Part shown: one piece after another, positions 61,343-64,000 of the stretch | Layout: each line of letters starts with the position of its first letter | Numbering within the stretch: the stretch's first letter is position 1 | DNA from: Desulfuromonadaceae bacterium | Lineage (GTDB): Bacteria > Desulfobacterota > Desulfuromonadia > Geobacterales > Pseudopelobacteraceae | Assembly: GCA_028687585.1 (NCBI GenBank) | Contig: JAQTZV010000011.1 | Coordinates: forward strand, 88,960 to 152,959 | Direction of reading: 5' to 3' | DNA length: 64,000 nt | Notes under the pieces: model-generated | What the model was told of the DNA's origin: nothing | Databases searched by the model: none | The model's input: only the letters and a program-made list of their open reading frames with translations | Translations under genes and position numbers: made by a program

Positions 61343-61609
61343 ATGAACTATTTAGTTGCGGACGTAAAGAGAAACAAAATATGGCATGTACCGGCATCGA
61401 TTGCCACGCTTGCTATGGGCATCTATCTTGCGCTGGTCTGTTTTGTTCCGTCATTCGCCCCTGAATATCACGAAATGGTAACAGCAGGAAATGCCATAAA
61501 GATCATTCCATACGCGCTTCTGCTGCTGATTGGCGCTCCGGTATTCAGCCTCTGGCACTACATAAAACTGGATACAGACCCCGAATTTGTTGAACGGTAT
61601 TACGAATAA
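61343..61609 (+). CDS. Small membrane protein (88 aa) under riboswitch control
   Basis: ATG 61343 has GAGGAGG 5 nt upstream. Two hydrophobic segments, IATLAMGIYLALVCFVPSF (about 20-38) and IIPYALLLLIGAPVFSLW (about 54-71), flank a short loop; the N-terminus is basic (VKRNK) and the C-terminus acidic (DTDPEFVERYYE). No family recognised. It is the first gene after the GEMM riboswitch, so its expression should follow a cyclic dinucleotide. Confidence 0.8.
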   Translation: MNYLVADVKRNKIWHVPASIATLAMGIYLALVCFVPSFAPEYHEMVTAGNAIKIIPYALLLLIGAPVFSLWHYIKLDTDPEFVERYYE

Positions 61610-61659
61610 ATCCGCAAATAACTGTAAACATCACATCCAGACAGAAAAGGAGAAATGCC

Positions 61660-61845
61660 ATGAGAAAAGTAAAACGAAGCACACAGGTGTCAGGTTGGTT
61701 GTACATTTTTATTATCGTAGCAATACTATCGGCGTCTTACGTTACCTTTGCCGCATCAAGCTCTGGCACAAGCAGTTCAAGCAATACAACCTTGCAACTT
61801 GGTTTCAATAATATGTCTGGAAATATGTCTGGAACTCATAGATAA
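61660..61845 (+). CDS. Small secreted Ser-rich peptide (61 aa)
   Basis: ATG 61660 follows an AGGAGAA site. The N-terminus is a signal peptide (MRKVKRSTQ, hydrophobic WLYIFIIVAILSASYVTF, AAS cleavage), leaving about 30 residues: a Ser-rich stretch (SSSGTSSSSNTT), LQLGFNN and a tandem MSGNMSG ending with THR. No family recognised. It lies 50 nt after the small membrane protein gene and 45 nt before the RHS gene, probably in the same transcript. Confidence 0.65.
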   Translation: MRKVKRSTQVSGWLYIFIIVAILSASYVTFAASSSGTSSSSNTTLQLGFNNMSGNMSGTHR

Positions 61846-61890
61846 ATTCAGAACTTTAAAGCCGATTGAACGTATTTTCAGGAGGATAAT

Positions 61891-64000
61891 ATGAGACAAG
61901 CCAACTATTTTGTGTTTTGTATTTAATCTGTTCTGTTAAGTATAAACTCAGCATTAGCTTATACTATAGCCGATGTTGATAATTTTATTAGTAGTGTACA
62001 GCCAACCCTTGCGAACGGAGATAAAATTAACAAAACCCAGTTTCAAATAGATGGCCAAACTGGTTATAGAGTGTATCTGGAAAAGAATAGTGTTATTAAT
62101 CGCAAATTTATAGGATGGCAAGTTCAGACTGAAGGTCCATGCTCTGATGGATGGACTACATACTGGGAAAACAGAATATTTACCCAGGCGTTAGTTGAAC
62201 TTACTTACAGCAATGGTACTGTTGAACGAAGATTGGATTCCAACTATAATGCCGTGGCAACACGTACTCTTTGTGCGCTTTTTGATGAACAAGAAGCTTT
62301 TGCGGGTCGTTTTGGTGTTTGCTTTGGCGTTGGTTCAATTGTTCACAACATTCATTATGTGTGCAATCCTGGATCACCATACTACTACGAGACCGTCACA
62401 AAGGTTCCACAAGTCCCTCCGGCCCCATCTGACCAAACCTCACCTCCAGCAGCACCAGTTCTTCTTAAAGAATTTTTCCCGGTAGACAATCAATGCTCTA
62501 TTTCAATCACTTCTCTCACCGGAACAAGTCAAAAGCTTGACCCTGTCTCCGGGGGGAGTGTCGGCATCAACGGAACAATCTCAGATTCATCCGGCCAAGC
62601 CATAACCTGGACACTTCAGGTTCCGGGTGAAAAATCCACTGGTGCGGGCACATCTGCAAATATCACCTGGGACGGCAAGAATGCAGACGGAACTGTCGTC
62701 AAGGTCGGCAGCTACTCCGTCACTCTAACCGCAACAACCGCTGATGGACTGTGTACGGACAACAAAACTGTAAATATTACCGTCAAACCAGCACCTGATG
62801 ATCAGTGCGCCCTTTACGTCCAGTTTGGCTCATCAGCCCACTTGGCGAGCGGCAACCTTTCCCACTCGCAAGACCTGTTTTCATCCAAGGGTGGCGCTTT
62901 GCCAGTTGGTCTATCTTTTTACTACAATAGCCTCGATCCTCACAAAGACACACTTGGCCGCAGCTGGAGTCATAGCTATGATATCTCCCTCAAAGCGAAC
63001 ATCGACGGTTCGGTTCTGATCAGCAAAGGGAATTGGAAGTACGAGTACTACACCCAGTCCAACGGAACATACACGTCCCAGACGGGCAATTATTCGACCC
63101 TGGTGAAGAATGGTGACGAATCTTTCACTCTGACCTCCAAAGATGGCCAGATCTCCACCTTTGCCGCAGATGGCACACTCACATCTATAACCGACCGCAA
63201 CGGCAACAGCACCGTTTTTGCCTATAACGATAGCGGCAATCTTGCCACGGTTACCGACCCGTCGGGACGGATTATCAGCTTTACCTACGATTCCGCCAAT
63301 CACCTAACGTCGGTCACCGACCCGTCCGGAAATGCCTATGCCTTTACAGTTGGTGACACACTTACCTCCGTCACTCAGCCGGATGGCGGCACATGGCAAT
63401 ACACCTACGACGCCAACTTATTCATGATCTCCAAGACTGATCCGCTGGGCAATGTTACCAGTTACGCCTACGATGACCAGCATCGGGTGACCACCGCTAC
63501 CGACCCTGAGGGAAAAATCAGAAGTATCACCTATCCCCAGACCAGCGACAGCGTTAAATCAACTACCTTCACCGAAAAAGACGGCGGTGTGTGGAACTAC
63601 CGCTACGACACTTCAAGCGGCTATCTGCTCAGCAAGACCGACCCGCAGGGTGGTATTACTTCCTACGGGTACGACACAAACGGTAACCGCATATCCACTA
63701 CAAACCCGGACGGCACGAGCACCTCTGCCACCTATGACGACACCGGCAACATGCTTACCAGCACCGATGCCATGGGACAAACCACCGGCTACACCTACAA
63801 AAGTTTTGGGCAGGTAACCGGCATAACCGACACCCAGGGCGGCGCCACCGCATATGCCTATGACGACAAGGGAAACCTGACCGCGCTGACCGACCCGACC
63901 GGCACGACCACAAAATACGAATATGATACAAAAGGCAACATCACCAAAGTAACCGACCCCGCCGGACTGGTTACCAGCTTTACCTATGATGCCACCGGCA
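61891..64000 (+). CDS. RHS/YD-repeat protein, N-terminal part, with in-frame TAA in the leader
   Basis: ATG 61891 with GGAGG upstream opens a frame that is read to the right edge, apart from a TAA at 61924-61926 (codon 12). The two sides together form a signal peptide, MRQANYFVFCI before and SVLLSINSALA after the stop; a single TTA-to-TAA change would explain it. Next come a Cys-containing N-terminal region, a Pro-rich linker, a FlgD-like Ig segment (ITWDGKNADGTVVKVGSYSV), a DUF6531-like RHS entry (about 62820-62990) and, from about 63180, many YD repeats such as TYDDTGN and YAYDDKGN. The C-terminus is outside the window. Either a pseudogene, a sequencing error, or start from a later codon. 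Confidence 0.8.

Noticed and set aside
61125..61346. 73-codon open frame on the plus strand
   Set aside because: It runs straight through the GEMM aptamer and its terminator stem, and its predicted protein has no plausible features.
1..64000. CRISPR arrays, tRNA or rRNA genes, insertion sequences, integrases
   Set aside because: Reading both strands I saw no regularly spaced repeats, cloverleaf-like sequences, transposase motifs or long terminal inverted repeats.
63180..64000. Tandem DNA repeat
   Set aside because: The apparent periodicity reflects the YD-repeat protein motifs; the nucleotide copies are too divergent to be a DNA tandem repeat.

Overview
The window looks like chromosomal DNA of a Geobacter-like deltaproteobacterium (Desulfuromonadales/Geobacterales). 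This is inferred from gene content and not from a marker gene: a sensor kinase with a periplasmic c-type haem motif, two sigma-54 activators, a chemotaxis operon containing an HDOD gene, a GEMM-type riboswitch, nikR beside an ECF metal transporter, and a large surface-polysaccharide island. No rRNA, tRNA, CRISPR array, transposase or integrase was seen.

1-22.0 kb (all minus strand) is a surface-polysaccharide locus read from the PpiC-type foldase gene (22.0 kb) leftwards: an ABC ATPase, a UbiA-family prenyltransferase of the decaprenyl-phosphate phosphoribosyltransferase type, the Wzm/Wzt O-antigen ABC exporter, and then a very tightly packed run of glycosyltransferases, methyltransferases, a DegT aminotransferase with a cupin partner, a B12-type radical SAM protein, a UDP-galactopyranose-mutase-like flavoprotein and a heptosyltransferase cut by the left edge. 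Most junctions from 13.2 kb to the left edge overlap by 1-8 nt or abut, so this is probably one translationally coupled unit. A complete MntA/HepT (MNT/HEPN) toxin-antitoxin pair sits between wzm and wzt with no room for a separate promoter before wzt.

22.1-23.5 kb (plus strand) is a two-gene receiver plus CheX-like phosphatase unit. 23.6-36.2 kb (minus strand) is a second polysaccharide block: GDP-fucose synthase, a winged-helix regulator preceded by a 29-bp perfect palindrome, a Wzx-type flippase, two methyltransferases, a GT11 fucosyltransferase-like enzyme, a GT2-GT4 fusion, further glycosyltransferases, a YfhO-family membrane protein and a tRNA methyltransferase. The fcl and GT11 genes suggest a fucosylated glycan; gmd is not in the window.

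36.2-39.1 kb concerns metals and fluoride: nikR-crcB-DUF190 on the minus strand, diverging from cbiQ-cbiO. 39.2-45.6 kb holds a haem-sensor two-component system, a conserved hypothetical, a GerMN protein, murI and glgC. 45.7-50.0 kb is late cobalamin synthesis, including a CbiH-CbiP fusion. 50.1-57.9 kb is motility and chemotaxis: a transglycosylase without a signal peptide, a FlrC-like activator, and cheW-cheA-cheR-HDOD-cheB behind a strong sigma-70-like promoter. 58-60.4 kb carries prfC and a DoxX protein.

60.4-64 kb is accessory DNA: a 58-residue lipoprotein, a palindromic operator candidate, a GEMM-I riboswitch with a terminator, two very small membrane or secreted proteins, and the N-terminal part of an RHS/YD-repeat protein whose signal peptide is interrupted by an in-frame TAA. 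The RHS gene runs off the right edge.
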